This document shows positions 9,270 to 18,160 of a stretch of 64,000 bases of DNA, piece by piece (positions within the stretch are counted from its first letter, which is position 1; each line of letters opens with the position of its first letter). The stretch spans positions 62,001-126,000 of the forward strand of contig CAIQVJ010000124.1 in assembly GCA_903875225.1 (NCBI GenBank). Reading direction: 5' to 3'. The DNA is from an uncultured Pseudomonadota bacterium (GTDB lineage Bacteria; Myxococcota_A; UBA796; SXON01). The notes under the pieces were generated by a model. The model saw nothing but the letters and a program-made list of their open reading frames with translations, was not told where the DNA came from and made no database searches. Position numbers and translations under genes: made by a program.

Positions 9270-9791
9270 CTAGCGACCCGGAGGGCGGGCAGGCATCGCG
9301 CCCGCCGTAGCGGGGATCACGCCGCTGCCGAGCACCCAGTGCGGGCTCCCAGCGAGCTGTTGCTTGAGCTGGGCGATCTCCATCGCCTGCAGCTCGAACG
9401 TCTGGGGCTGGCCCGACTTCGGATCGAACTGGGTGGCGAACCAGCGCTCTGGCCCCGCCTTGGTCTTGTGGAGAACCAGACCCCGAGGATCGTCGTAGAT
9501 CATCACCAGGTCCTTGGAGGTGAGCGGACGGTTCGGGTCGTCCTTGGGCTCCGGCTTCGGCTCCTCCTTGGGCTTCGCAGCCGGCACCACCTTCGGCGCC
9601 GTGGCCTCGATGACCTCCTCGATCTCCCACTGCACCTCGAGGAGCTCTCCCCGCTTCAGGGTCTCGAGGTGTTCACGTACGCGCACACCGTCCTCGCCCC
9701 CGGCGAGCACGATGAGCTGCTGCTTTATCGGCTCCCGCGCGCTGTACGAGGCGGTGCGCAACTGGGCGACGAGACGGTCGACGGGTTCCAT
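9270..9791 (-). CDS. Hypothetical protein with charged Pro/Lys/Glu linker
   Basis: 173 residues, not recognised. An N-terminal helical segment (MEPVDRLVAQLRTAS to WEIEEVIEAT) is followed by a low-complexity KPKEEPKPEPKDDP linker and a C-terminal beta-rich region containing LVMIYDDPRGLVLHKTK and ERWFATQFDP. No signal peptide or membrane segment. It is the first gene of the eight-gene leftward run and is divergent from the cNMP/methyltransferase gene across a 66-bp gap that must hold both promoters. Confidence 0.7.
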   Translation of the reverse strand: MEPVDRLVAQLRTASYSAREPIKQQLIVLAGGEDGVRVREHLETLKRGELLEVQWEIEEVIEATAPKVVPAAKPKEEPKPEPKDDPNRPLTSKDLVMIYDDPRGLVLHKTKAGPERWFATQFDPKSGQPQTFELQAMEIAQLKQQLAGSPHWVLGSGVIPATAGAMPARPPGR

Positions 9792-9857
9792 CCATGTCCT
9801 GTGGTGAAGCGCGGAGTCTAATCACGGCGCGAGGGGGCGGCAGGTTAACACCAGTGG

Positions 9858-11270
9858 ATGGACTTCCTGCAGCGCTTCACCGATCGCGAGCGTGAGCGGC
9901 TGCTCAGCGTCGCGCAAACCGTCCGGCTCGTCCGCGGCCAGGGGCTGCTCAAGCGTGGCGAGCCAGGTGGGGACCTCTACCGCGTCGAGGACGGGGAGCT
10001 CGAGGTCATCGACTCGCGCAGCCAGCCCATCATCGTGCTGCAGCTGTTCGGCAAGGGCTCGATGGTCGGGGAGATGTCGTTCCTGGACGAATCCCCCCGC
10101 TCGATGGACGTGCGAGCCGCGGACGGCGCCACCTGTCAGCGCTGGGAACGGCGGACCTTGATCAAGCTGCTCCAGGAGGAGCCCTCGCTGGGATCCAGGT
10201 TCTACGAGATGGTCGCGAAGATGCTCTCCGAGCGCGTACGCGACCAGACGTTGCTCGCAGCGAGCGGAGGTCCCCGCACCAACGCCCCCGCGCGGGGAAG
10301 CGACCAGGCCGCCGCCTGGGGGCGCGAGCTGGGAGACGCGATCCGCAGCCGGTTCATGGAGATCGAGCCGGTGATCCGGCGGGACAAGGCCCTCGCTCGG
10401 CGGGAGACGCTCACCGCCCTGCACAACTTCCAGGAAGCGTTGGCCGAGGGCCAGAACCGGCTTTCAGACGTGGATCAGACCGAGTTCGGCGCATCTGTCG
10501 CCCGGGAGCTGCACCCCTACCTGATGCGTTCGCAGCTCGGCGAGCTCTCGATCGAGCGCCCGAGCGGGCACACCGGGGACCCGCAGACCATCGAGCACAT
10601 CCTGGCCAACAAGGCCGAGGGCGATGGCCCGCTCGGCGAGTTCATCGACGAGTGGCTGCTTGGCCTGCCGACGTCCCGCGGGCTGCGCGAGCGACGGGCG
10701 TTCGCCACCCAGTCCGTGCTGGAGACCCTGCCGCTGGATGCCGCCGTTCGCATCCTCGTGCTCAACGCCGGGGCGAGCCCGCTGCTGGGCGACATGATCC
10801 CCTACATGGCGCGACTCCGCGGCGAGATCATCTGCGTGGACAGCTCCCGCGAGGCGCTGACGAGGATCGATGAGCAGCTCAAGGCCCGCCCGCGGGACCT
10901 GCGCCTCAAGCTGGTGCAGGAGGATCTCGGCAATGTGTGCCTCGGGCACGCCCAGAGTCGCTTCCCGCCGCAGGACGTCCTCGTGGTGGACGGGCTCATG
11001 GACTACGTCCCGGAACGGCTGGGCGTGGCACTCCTCGGCTGGGCCGCCGGACAGCTCGCGCCGGCAGGACGCCTCGTCGCGACGGGCGTCGCCGAGGCCA
11101 ACGACGACGCCATCTACCGCTACCTGCTCAGGTGGCCGCTGGTCCGCCGCACCCGCACCGGCCTCACCGGCCTGCTCCAGAGCGTAGGCTACGTCGACAT
11201 CCGGGTCTGGGCTGCGTTGCCGGCCGGCCTGGTCGCCACGGCGAGAATGCCGGTACCTGGCGTGGGGTAG
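9858..11270 (+). CDS. Cyclic-nucleotide-binding domain fused to SAM methyltransferase-like domain
   Basis: 470 residues. Residues about 5-115 form a CRP-type cyclic nucleotide-binding beta-roll (MDFLQRFTDRERERLL, LLKRGEPGGDLYRVEDGELEV, FGKGSMVGEMSFLDESPRSMDVRA). A helical middle region follows. From about 255 the sequence is a class I methyltransferase fold: GEFIDEWLLGLPTSRGLRERR, then the SAM-binding strand ILVLNAGASPLL, acidic ICVDSSREAL and VLVVDGLMDYVPERL. The order and DEWLL...RxRR lead-in recall PhcB-like methyltransferases that make 3-hydroxy fatty-acid methyl ester signals, but this is inference. There is no DNA-binding helix-turn-helix, so it is not a Crp transcription factor. Confidence 0.82.
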   Translation: MDFLQRFTDRERERLLSVAQTVRLVRGQGLLKRGEPGGDLYRVEDGELEVIDSRSQPIIVLQLFGKGSMVGEMSFLDESPRSMDVRAADGATCQRWERRTLIKLLQEEPSLGSRFYEMVAKMLSERVRDQTLLAASGGPRTNAPARGSDQAAAWGRELGDAIRSRFMEIEPVIRRDKALARRETLTALHNFQEALAEGQNRLSDVDQTEFGASVARELHPYLMRSQLGELSIERPSGHTGDPQTIEHILANKAEGDGPLGEFIDEWLLGLPTSRGLRERRAFATQSVLETLPLDAAVRILVLNAGASPLLGDMIPYMARLRGEIICVDSSREALTRIDEQLKARPRDLRLKLVQEDLGNVCLGHAQSRFPPQDVLVVDGLMDYVPERLGVALLGWAAGQLAPAGRLVATGVAEANDDAIYRYLLRWPLVRRTRTGLTGLLQSVGYVDIRVWAALPAGLVATARMPVPGVG

Positions 11271-11361
11271 CCCCCCTTCCTCGCAAGGGCGTCCCGGCCC
11301 GCAAGCGAACTTGCGGGCGAGAGAGCGAGCCCATGACCTGAAACCCGGGTAGGATCGATGC

Positions 11362-13527
11362 GTGCTTGAGCCCGGAACCGTCGTCGATCGGTACCGCATC
11401 GAGGCGGTAGTCGCCTCGGGGGGCATGGCTACGGTCTACCGGGTCCGCCACGTGCAGCTTGGCAGCGAGCATGCGCTGAAAGTGCTGGACCTGCCCAACC
11501 AGGCCCTCAAGGATCGCCTCCTTCAGGAAGGTCAGGTGCAAGCACGGTTGAACCATCCAAACCTGGTTCGCGTGACCGACGTCGTGCCCGTGGGCGAGGG
11601 GTTCGGGCTGGTGATGGAGTTCATCAACGGCCCGACGTTGGAGCAGTGGATCGAAGCGGCGGGGGCGCTCCCGGCGGACCCGGCCGAGCGACAGGCCCGG
11701 GTGGGCGAGACGGAGCGGATCTTCCGGGGCATCCTGGCCGCCGTCTCCTACGCGCACCGGAAGGGCCTCGTGCACCGCGATCTGAAACCGCAGAACGTGC
11801 TGCTCGAGGACAACGACGGCGTCCTGAACCCCAAGGTGCTCGACTTCGGGATCGCCAAGCTCCTCCAGGACCAGAAGGCCGGCCACCTCACCCAGACGGG
11901 CTGGGGGTTGGGCACGCCCGAATACATGGCACCGGAGCAACTGAAGGCGGCCAAGGACGTCGACGCCCGCGCCGACATCTGGGCGCTCGGCTGCATGCTC
12001 TACGCGATGTACGCAGGCAAGTCGCCCTTTGCCCGGGACGACCTGCTCCAGACGTTCACCGCGCTCGGGACGGGTCAGCACGAGCCACTCGAGGACCTGC
12101 ATCCATCGCTCCCCCCGCGACTCGGAAAGGCCGTGCGCGCCTGCCTGCGCGTGACGCGTGAGGAGCGCATTCCAGACTGCGCCCGGCTCTCGCTCATCCT
12201 CTCGGGGGACTCGTTCGCGCCGGCGGAGCCCACCGAGGAGCTTCGCATCCTGCGCCCCGGCGTCCCCATCGCGACCACCCCGGTGCAGGAGATCCCGCCC
12301 GCGCCGCCTTCCAGCCCGCCCCCTCCGCCGTCCGACCCCTCGCGGAGCGCTCCGATTCCGCCGGTTTCGATGCCGGTCACCGACGCGCCACCGATGGCGC
12401 CCCGTGCCCTCACAGCCGGCCAGACCCTCTCGGTCAGCATGTTCGGCGAGGTGCTGCCGGTGGTGGTGGAGGCCGTCGAACCGCCCGTCATCAGCCGGCC
12501 GTCGCTTCCCCCGCGCCCGCGCGCCACCGGCGGGACGCTCGATCTGCCCGCGGACGAAGACCCGTTCGCGCCGCCACCGGCAGCCCCGGGCCGCTGGATG
12601 CTGTACGGCGGGATCGCGTTGGCGGGCCTCTGTTGTGCAGCGGCGATCACCGTCCTCGGCTACTGGGAGGCCACCCGCGATCCGATGGCCGGCGTCGCGG
12701 ACATCCCCGGCCCCATGCCCCCCGATCCGGCGGAGACCGTGCCAGCCCCATTGGGCGCCCCGGTGTCCCCGGGAAAGCCAGCGCCCCCCGGGGTCAGCCC
12801 GGTCGCGGGCGTGGCGGTGAACTGGGATCCAGGCGTCGGCAAGCTCCCCGGTGTGACAGCGGTGCCAGCGAGCCCAGAGCAGGTAGCGCCCACCCCGTCC
12901 GAGCCTCCTGCCCCGACCCCCGAGCCAGCGCTCCCCGAACCTGCGCTCTCCGAACCTGCGCTCTCCGAGCCTGCGCTCCCCGAGCCCGCGCCTGCGCCCG
13001 ACGCTGCCCTCGTCCTGAGCGACGACGCGCAGATCGCTTCGATGGTGAAGAAGGTCCTGACCTCCCACGCCGACGAGACCGACGCCTGCTACACCAGCCG
13101 GCTCGCCGAGAGCCCCGACCTGGCCGGCTCCTGGAAGCTCGACCTCACCGTCGAACCCGACGGCAGCGCTGACGAGATCGAGGTCAAGGCCCTCGGTGCC
13201 TCCGACGCCGGGCTGGAGTCCTGCCTCGCCGCAGCGGCCGCGCGCTGGCGCTTCACGCCGATCGATGGCCAGCAGCCGACCACGAAGACCTACCGCTTCG
13301 GCACGACCGCGAGCAACAGCGGCACGCTGGTGATCCAGGGCGATGCCCGGGATGCCTGGCTCGTCGTGGGGGGAGCCACCTACCGAGCGGGCAAGGTCCC
13401 GAGCGGTCCGTGTGGCTGGGGCGCGCAGTTCGAGAGCGGAGATGCGAGCGGGAGCGCGGTGGTGCCCGCGGACGGCACGCTCACCCTCGAGTGTCACGCC
13501 GCGCAGGCAACCTGCGAGGTCAAGTAG
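11362..13527 (+). CDS. Membrane serine/threonine protein kinase with AgmX/PglI-type C-terminal domain
   Basis: 721 residues from a GTG start. The kinase domain spans about 10-285: glycine loop VASGGMATVY, lysine in EHALKVL, HRDLKPQN near 137, DFG near 160 and GTPEYMAPEQ. A Pro-rich linker (about 295-410) leads to one transmembrane helix (about 412-435), a second Pro/Ala/Glu linker with four ALPEP/ALSEP repeats, and an extracytoplasmic domain at about 555-635 with DACYTSRLAESPDLAGSWKLDL, ESCLAAAAARWRFTP. That domain matches the TonB-C-like repeat of the myxobacterial AgmX/PglI group. It probably couples an envelope signal to cytoplasmic phosphorylation. Confidence 0.92.
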   Translation: MLEPGTVVDRYRIEAVVASGGMATVYRVRHVQLGSEHALKVLDLPNQALKDRLLQEGQVQARLNHPNLVRVTDVVPVGEGFGLVMEFINGPTLEQWIEAAGALPADPAERQARVGETERIFRGILAAVSYAHRKGLVHRDLKPQNVLLEDNDGVLNPKVLDFGIAKLLQDQKAGHLTQTGWGLGTPEYMAPEQLKAAKDVDARADIWALGCMLYAMYAGKSPFARDDLLQTFTALGTGQHEPLEDLHPSLPPRLGKAVRACLRVTREERIPDCARLSLILSGDSFAPAEPTEELRILRPGVPIATTPVQEIPPAPPSSPPPPPSDPSRSAPIPPVSMPVTDAPPMAPRALTAGQTLSVSMFGEVLPVVVEAVEPPVISRPSLPPRPRATGGTLDLPADEDPFAPPPAAPGRWMLYGGIALAGLCCAAAITVLGYWEATRDPMAGVADIPGPMPPDPAETVPAPLGAPVSPGKPAPPGVSPVAGVAVNWDPGVGKLPGVTAVPASPEQVAPTPSEPPAPTPEPALPEPALSEPALSEPALPEPAPAPDAALVLSDDAQIASMVKKVLTSHADETDACYTSRLAESPDLAGSWKLDLTVEPDGSADEIEVKALGASDAGLESCLAAAAARWRFTPIDGQQPTTKTYRFGTTASNSGTLVIQGDARDAWLVVGGATYRAGKVPSGPCGWGAQFESGDASGSAVVPADGTLTLECHAAQATCEVK
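12928..12987 (+). repeat. Four 15-bp direct repeats inside the kinase gene
   Basis: Four in-frame copies of a unit of the form GCGCTC(C/T)CCGA(A/G)CC(T/C) encode Ala-Leu-Pro/Ser-Glu-Pro repeats in the periplasmic linker of the kinase. Copy number probably varies between strains by slippage. Confidence 0.85.
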
Positions 13528-13533
13528 GCCGGA

Positions 13534-15048
13534 TCACGCCACGATGCGTTTGAGACGGTCCACGCCGCGGCCGAACAGCCCCCCGAGGCTGCGCCGGAAC
13601 AGGGCCTGGTGCCGGGAGTGGTACGGAAACCACCAGAGCTCCTTGGAGAGCCAGGGCAGCACGTCGTAGTTCACGTGACGCGCCTCGCACATGTGGCGGA
13701 GGCCCTCGTCGGAGTGCACGCAGCCGATGCCCGAGTTCTTGACCCCGGCCCAGGGGGTCTCCGCCATCGCGTGGGAGGCGAGCACGTCGTTCACCATCAC
13801 GGTCCCGGCCCGGATGCGCTCGGCCAGCTTGCGACCGTGCGCTGTCCGACGGGTGAACACGTACGCGAGCAGGCCCAGGCTGGACCGGTTGGCCTCGGCG
13901 ATCATCGCATCCTCGCCGACGACCCGCATCACCGGGATCACCGGGCCGAAGGTCTCCTTGGTGAGGATGTCCATCTCGACCGTGCAGTTGAGGAGAACCG
14001 TCGGCTCGAAGAAGAACCCTGGCCCGGCGACCCGCTTTCCGCCCACCGCGACGACAGCGCCCTTGGAGACAGCATCGTTCACCAGACGCTCGACGATGTC
14101 GAGCTGACGCTCGTTCACGAGCGGCCCGACGTCGAACTCCGCGTTGAGCATCGCGTCGCCCAGGCGCAGTGCCTTGACCTTCTCCACCAGCACGGGGACG
14201 AATTTCTCGTAGATGGCGTCATCCACCAGCAGTCGCTCGATGCTCGCACACACCTGGCCCGCGTTGGCGAGCCCGCCCCAGGTCACCGCATTGGCTGTGC
14301 GCTCCAGAGGGGCATCGGCCAGCACGAGCGCGGGAGCCTTGCCGCCAAGCTCGGTCACACACGGGATCAGCCGCTCCCCGCACATGGCCGCCACCTTGCG
14401 CCCGGTCGCCACCGAGCCGGTGAATTCCAGCATGTCGATCCCACCGTCGATCAGGGCCGCCCCCACATCGCCGTACCCGTGCACGATCTGCAGCAGGTCG
14501 GGATCCAGACCCGCCTGCAGGTAGATCTCGCGACCAAGGTCTGCCACCAGCGGCGTGAACTCGCTCGGCTTGACGACGATGGCGTTCCCCGCGAGGAGCC
14601 CCATGGCCACGGCACCGAAGGGGATCGTGAACGGGAAATTCCAGGGTGCGATGACGCCGAGCACCCCCCGGGCCTTGAAGTGGATGTAGCTGTGCCGGTG
14701 GACCAGCAGGTGAGCCGCGATCGGCTGCGGCTCCAGGATCCGCTCGCCCTCCTCCGCGAAGTAGGTCAGGAGCTCGAGGTGCTCCATCACCTCGTGGATC
14801 AGCCCTTCCGTGCGCGGCTTCCCGTTCTGCCGCACCAGACACTCGACGATGTCGTCCTGTCGCGCGAGCACCACGGCCCGGACCTTGCGAAGGAACTGCG
14901 CGCGTTCACCGACCGACTTCGCACCCCAGGCCACCTGGGCGACCCGGGCGCGGTCGACGATGGCCCGCACCTCATCGGCGGGCGTGATCGGAACCGAACG
15001 CACGAATTGGCCGTTCGCGGGGCAATGGACTTCGATGTGGGTCGCCAA
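13534..15048 (-). CDS. NAD(P)-dependent aldehyde dehydrogenase
   Basis: 504 residues, typical of the ALDH superfamily. NAD-binding region WNFPFTIPFGAVAMGLLAGNA and KPSEFTP, FTGSVATGRKV, catalytic Glu in TELGGKAPALV and catalytic Cys in GQVCASIERLLV are all present, with KETFGPVIPVMRV near the C-terminus. The substrate is not determined. It is the last gene of the leftward block containing complex III and a PnbB-like gene (32-bp gap), so it may oxidise an aldehyde from aromatic or fatty-acid breakdown. Convergent with the kinase, only 6 bp apart. Confidence 0.93.
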   Translation of the reverse strand: MATHIEVHCPANGQFVRSVPITPADEVRAIVDRARVAQVAWGAKSVGERAQFLRKVRAVVLARQDDIVECLVRQNGKPRTEGLIHEVMEHLELLTYFAEEGERILEPQPIAAHLLVHRHSYIHFKARGVLGVIAPWNFPFTIPFGAVAMGLLAGNAIVVKPSEFTPLVADLGREIYLQAGLDPDLLQIVHGYGDVGAALIDGGIDMLEFTGSVATGRKVAAMCGERLIPCVTELGGKAPALVLADAPLERTANAVTWGGLANAGQVCASIERLLVDDAIYEKFVPVLVEKVKALRLGDAMLNAEFDVGPLVNERQLDIVERLVNDAVSKGAVVAVGGKRVAGPGFFFEPTVLLNCTVEMDILTKETFGPVIPVMRVVGEDAMIAEANRSSLGLLAYVFTRRTAHGRKLAERIRAGTVMVNDVLASHAMAETPWAGVKNSGIGCVHSDEGLRHMCEARHVNYDVLPWLSKELWWFPYHSRHQALFRRSLGGLFGRGVDRLKRIVA

Positions 15049-15080
15049 CGGTCACCTCGACCCACCGAGTATCACCAACC

Positions 15081-15545
15081 CTACTCGAACCGTATCGCGC
15101 CGTCCTTCACGAAGTAGACCACGAGCATCGTCCCACCCGTCACGGTGGGAACGTGGCGACTTCCCGGCGGAAAGACGACCCAGCGATCCCTGCGCCCGTC
15201 GAAGGCGGGGCTCCCGGAGAGCGGGATGCAGAGGTCGAATTCGCCTGTGAGGTGGGTGTGCGCCGCGAGCCCGTTCGGACCCCGGGCAGGCCCGCACATC
15301 TCCACCACGTCGACGGAGTAGCCGTGCGTGTCCGCGCCGGGCTTCGCGAGCCGGCCGAACCGGACGCCCCCACCCTCGCGCGGCGTGAGCCAGCCCTCCT
15401 GGTGCGCGGAGCGAAGCGCCGCCTCGAGGTCGTCCAGCGGGAGCGTCTTGAGCGCGCGCTCGCACCCAGGCACATCCTCCGGGTGAAGCCGGGAGATCAG
15501 CGCAAGCGGAGCTGCGAGCCGGTCGAGGACGTCTTCCCGTGCCAT
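15081..15545 (-). CDS. DUF4863/PnbB-like cupin-fold protein
   Basis: 154 residues from the ATG at 15545. An N-terminal helical part (MAREDVLDRLAAPL to LTPREGGG) is followed by a cupin-like barrel: GPNGLAAHTHLTGEFDLCIPLSG, FDGRRDRWVVFPPGSRHVPTVTGG, MLVVYFVKDGAIRF. The histidines in AHTH and SRH are likely metal ligands. The family includes the 4-hydroxylaminobenzoate lyase PnbB and uncharacterised proteins near aromatic-degradation genes. It lies 4 bp after the actF stop and 32 bp before the aldehyde dehydrogenase. A longer frame upstream overlaps actF and was not chosen. Confidence 0.68.
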   Translation of the reverse strand: MAREDVLDRLAAPLALISRLHPEDVPGCERALKTLPLDDLEAALRSAHQEGWLTPREGGGVRFGRLAKPGADTHGYSVDVVEMCGPARGPNGLAAHTHLTGEFDLCIPLSGSPAFDGRRDRWVVFPPGSRHVPTVTGGTMLVVYFVKDGAIRFE

Positions 15546-15549
15546 CGGG

Positions 15550-16908
15550 CTAGTGCGCGTGCCCGTGCGCATCGTCGTGCGCATGCACGTGCACGTCGGC
15601 GGGGTTCGGGTTCATGAAGGGGTCGGTGAACGGAACCGCGGGCACCTGCGCCAGGAAGCTCGTGACCACCGTGACGAAGCCACCGACGAAGCCCGCCAGG
15701 ATGCCCAGCTCGATCGGGCCGAACGGCAGCGAGTCCTTCATCCACACCTCGGGCATCACGAGCAGAAAGCGCTCGAAGAACAACCCGGTGGCGATCACCA
15801 TCGCGACTGCGGCGAGCGAAGTGGGGAGCTTCTTGATCCCGCGCGACAGCAGGACGCTGAAGGGGATGAGGAAGCACATCGACCCGACGACCTTCGCGAA
15901 CGGCGCCCACGGGTTCACGAAGATGCGCAGCAGGAGGTACCCCGTCTCCTCCGGCATGTTGCCGTACCAGATCGGCAGCACCTGGGCGAAGAACGTGTAG
16001 GTCCAGAAGACGCAGAGGGCGAACATCAGCTTGCCGATGTCGTGGTAGTGCTTGGGGGTGATCAGGTGGGCGACCCCGAGCCAGTTGCGGGAGAACACCG
16101 AGATGATGCAGATCCAGTTCACGCCGAGCCAGAAGCTGGAGACGAAGATCCAGCCCGGGAACATGTTCGACGCCCAGTGCGGCGCCAGGCTCATCACGGC
16201 GTCGACGGCGACCATCGAGAAGATGAGGGCGTATGCGAGGATCATCACAGGCGCGAGCTTGATGTTCTTCTGGTACGCGTCCTCGACCTCGATGGCGGTG
16301 CCACGCCAACCCGCAGTGATGCGGCTCCACCATGCGGGAGCGCGCGCTCCGAGCTTCTCGGCGGCTGCGCCGAGGTCGGGCCGGAGGCTGTTTCGGACGA
16401 AGAGCATCGACAGCGTGAACAACACCAGCGTGCCCACGAGCTGGCGGCCGACGAAGAACCCCGTCTGAAGGTAGATCGCCTTGTGTGGCGACGTGATCGG
16501 GTGCTCGTGCCAGTCGTAGATGCGAAGTCCGCCCCCGATCAGGAACGCAGCGTACATCAGCCACAGGAACGGCAGGAACATCGCGAAGGACTCGCCGATG
16601 CGCTTGAACGGCCGGCCCCAGCGCCCGAGCGCTGCGGTCTGCGCGACGCTGAACATCACGCCGCCCTGCGAGGCGCCCATGAAGTACACGAGGCATGTGA
16701 GGAACATGCCGAGCGTGCGGTTCTGGGTGTCGTGGTCCCCGAACGCGAGACCGCCGATGAGGCAGAGCGCGCCGATGCCGATTGCGGCGAGGCCCGCGGC
16801 GCGAATGCCCGGAGGCACCACGTGGGGGGTACCGGCGAGGGATTCCTCGACGTCCGGACCGGGGCCCACGACCTCGCGGGCGGCGGCGATCAGGTCAATC
16901 TGGCTCAT
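15550..16908 (-). CDS. actF: Alternative complex III, quinone-binding membrane subunit ActF (NrfD-like)
   Basis: 452 residues from the ATG at 16908 (MSQIDLIAAAREVV). About ten membrane helices of the NrfD/PsrC-like fold, including GIRAAGLAAIGIGALCLIGGL, FFVGRQLVGTLVLFTLSML and NWICIISVFSRNWLG. It is shorter at the N-terminus than ActC and ends in a His/Asp-rich tail (VHVHAHDDAHGHAH). In alternative complex III this subunit and ActC form the quinol-oxidising membrane part that passes electrons to the ActB iron-sulfur and ActA/ActE haem subunits. It begins 2 bp after actE. Confidence 0.9.
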   Translation of the reverse strand: MSQIDLIAAAREVVGPGPDVEESLAGTPHVVPPGIRAAGLAAIGIGALCLIGGLAFGDHDTQNRTLGMFLTCLVYFMGASQGGVMFSVAQTAALGRWGRPFKRIGESFAMFLPFLWLMYAAFLIGGGLRIYDWHEHPITSPHKAIYLQTGFFVGRQLVGTLVLFTLSMLFVRNSLRPDLGAAAEKLGARAPAWWSRITAGWRGTAIEVEDAYQKNIKLAPVMILAYALIFSMVAVDAVMSLAPHWASNMFPGWIFVSSFWLGVNWICIISVFSRNWLGVAHLITPKHYHDIGKLMFALCVFWTYTFFAQVLPIWYGNMPEETGYLLLRIFVNPWAPFAKVVGSMCFLIPFSVLLSRGIKKLPTSLAAVAMVIATGLFFERFLLVMPEVWMKDSLPFGPIELGILAGFVGGFVTVVTSFLAQVPAVPFTDPFMNPNPADVHVHAHDDAHGHAH

Positions 16909-16910
16909 GC

Positions 16911-17567
16911 CTACTTCCCTCCGGTGGAGGCGGCCGCTGGGGCGGGCGCCACGGGTGTCACGGTCGCTGCGGGGGTCGGCGGGGCGTACTTCGTGCCGTC
17001 GAGCGTGCGGATGTATGCGACGACCGACCAACGTTCCTGATCAGTCAAGCTCACGCCGTATCGGGGCATGATGGCGCCGCCGTTCCGGATCGTGCCGTAG
17101 AGGTAGCCATCGGACCGCAGAGCCGACACAGCGCCATCGCCCGAGAGCATGGGCGCGGGGACCGGGAACCGGTTGATGCCGTTGGCGGGATCGTTGTGGG
17201 TGACAGGCCCGCCCCCCTTTCCTTCGACGCCGTGGCAGGGTGCGCAGGAGACCTGGAACAGCTTCGCGCCCTGCGCGACCGCCGCGGCGTCCACAGCGTA
17301 CGGGTCCGCCATGCCGTCCGCCTTGGTCCGGTCGACGGGCGTGATGTAGTCGTTCTGGTAGGCACCGTTGGACTTCGCCCGGCTGACCGACGCGGCGGGG
17401 CGCTGGACCGACCCCTCGGGGATCGGCGGGCGCATCTTCCACGCATACGCCTTGAACGCGCGTGCGTTCACCATGTCGACGTCCCACGGCGACGACCATG
17501 CCGCCCCGGCCACGAGCAGGCCGGCGACCAGGATCCACCGGCGGTGGTGTTTGAGTCTCTCAAGCAT
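16911..17567 (-). CDS. actE: Alternative complex III, monohaem cytochrome c subunit ActE
   Basis: 218 residues from the ATG at 17567, which lies inside the last codons of actD (8-bp overlap). An N-terminal hydrophobic anchor (RRWILVAGLLVAGAAW) precedes a cytochrome c domain with one haem motif, CAPCH in LFQVSCAPCHGVEGKGGG, and a distal IMPRYG methionine ligand. The C-terminus is an Ala/Pro/Thr-rich tail. Usual position and size for ActE. Confidence 0.9.
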   Translation of the reverse strand: MLERLKHHRRWILVAGLLVAGAAWSSPWDVDMVNARAFKAYAWKMRPPIPEGSVQRPAASVSRAKSNGAYQNDYITPVDRTKADGMADPYAVDAAAVAQGAKLFQVSCAPCHGVEGKGGGPVTHNDPANGINRFPVPAPMLSGDGAVSALRSDGYLYGTIRNGGAIMPRYGVSLTDQERWSVVAYIRTLDGTKYAPPTPAATVTPVAPAPAAASTGGK

Positions 17568-18123
17568 GGTGGCCTCCGCCTTCGCCGCCCTCGACCTCGA
17601 TGGCGCCGGAATGTTCGAGGATCTCACGAATCTTTGCGGCGTCGTGGGCCGACACCCGCTCAAGCACGATGCCGAAACAGTCGCTCGAGAAGCGCGGGTC
17701 ACACGCCTCTTCGGGCAGGTCGGTCGCCGGCAGCCGACAGTTGATCAGGAGCCCGATGAGGGTGAACAGAGAGGCCCAGAGCACCATGCCCTCGAACGCC
17801 ACCGGCACGAAGGCGGGCAGCGACACCACGGGCTTGCCGCCCGGCAGGATCATGGGCCAGTTCGCCGAGGTGAGCGACATGAGCGAGAGCGCCATGGTGA
17901 GGCCGAACGTGGCCCCGACGAGGGTGAACCACCGCACGGGGCTGGGCTCACCCTCGTAGACGGCGTCCTCCACCTCGTGGCGCGGCATCGGGGTCATCAC
18001 CATCATGTCGGTGAACCCGGCCTTCTTCAAATTCGCGATGCCTGTCATCAGGCAGTCCATGTGGGCGTAGACCGCCTTCATGGGCTTCGTCGCTGCGGTA
18101 TCGAGCGGGACTGCGGCGCTCAT
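17560..18123 (-). CDS. actD: Alternative complex III subunit ActD (DUF3341)
   Basis: 187 residues. A soluble N-terminal ferredoxin-like fold (AVYAHMDCLMTGIANLKKAGF, DMMVMTPMPRHEVEDA) precedes two membrane helices (WFTLVGATFGLTMALSL and FEGMVLWASLFTLIGLL) and a C-terminal cytoplasmic part. This is the DUF3341 layout of ActD. Its 3' end overlaps actE by 8 bp and its start is 37 bp after actC. Confidence 0.92.
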   Translation of the reverse strand: MSAAVPLDTAATKPMKAVYAHMDCLMTGIANLKKAGFTDMMVMTPMPRHEVEDAVYEGEPSPVRWFTLVGATFGLTMALSLMSLTSANWPMILPGGKPVVSLPAFVPVAFEGMVLWASLFTLIGLLINCRLPATDLPEEACDPRFSSDCFGIVLERVSAHDAAKIREILEHSGAIEVEGGEGGGHHA

Positions 18124-18160
18124 GCGACACGCTCCGGGCTGGCTTGGGTGAGGGTAGGCA

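Noticed and set aside
9792-9857. Promoter elements in the 66-bp divergent gap
   Set aside because: It must contain promoters, but no pair of hexamers with proper spacing could be defended.
11164-13497. Leftward 777-codon frame
   Set aside because: Antisense to the Ser/Thr kinase gene, which has all kinase motifs.
13609-15117. Rightward 502-codon frame
   Set aside because: Antisense to the aldehyde dehydrogenase.
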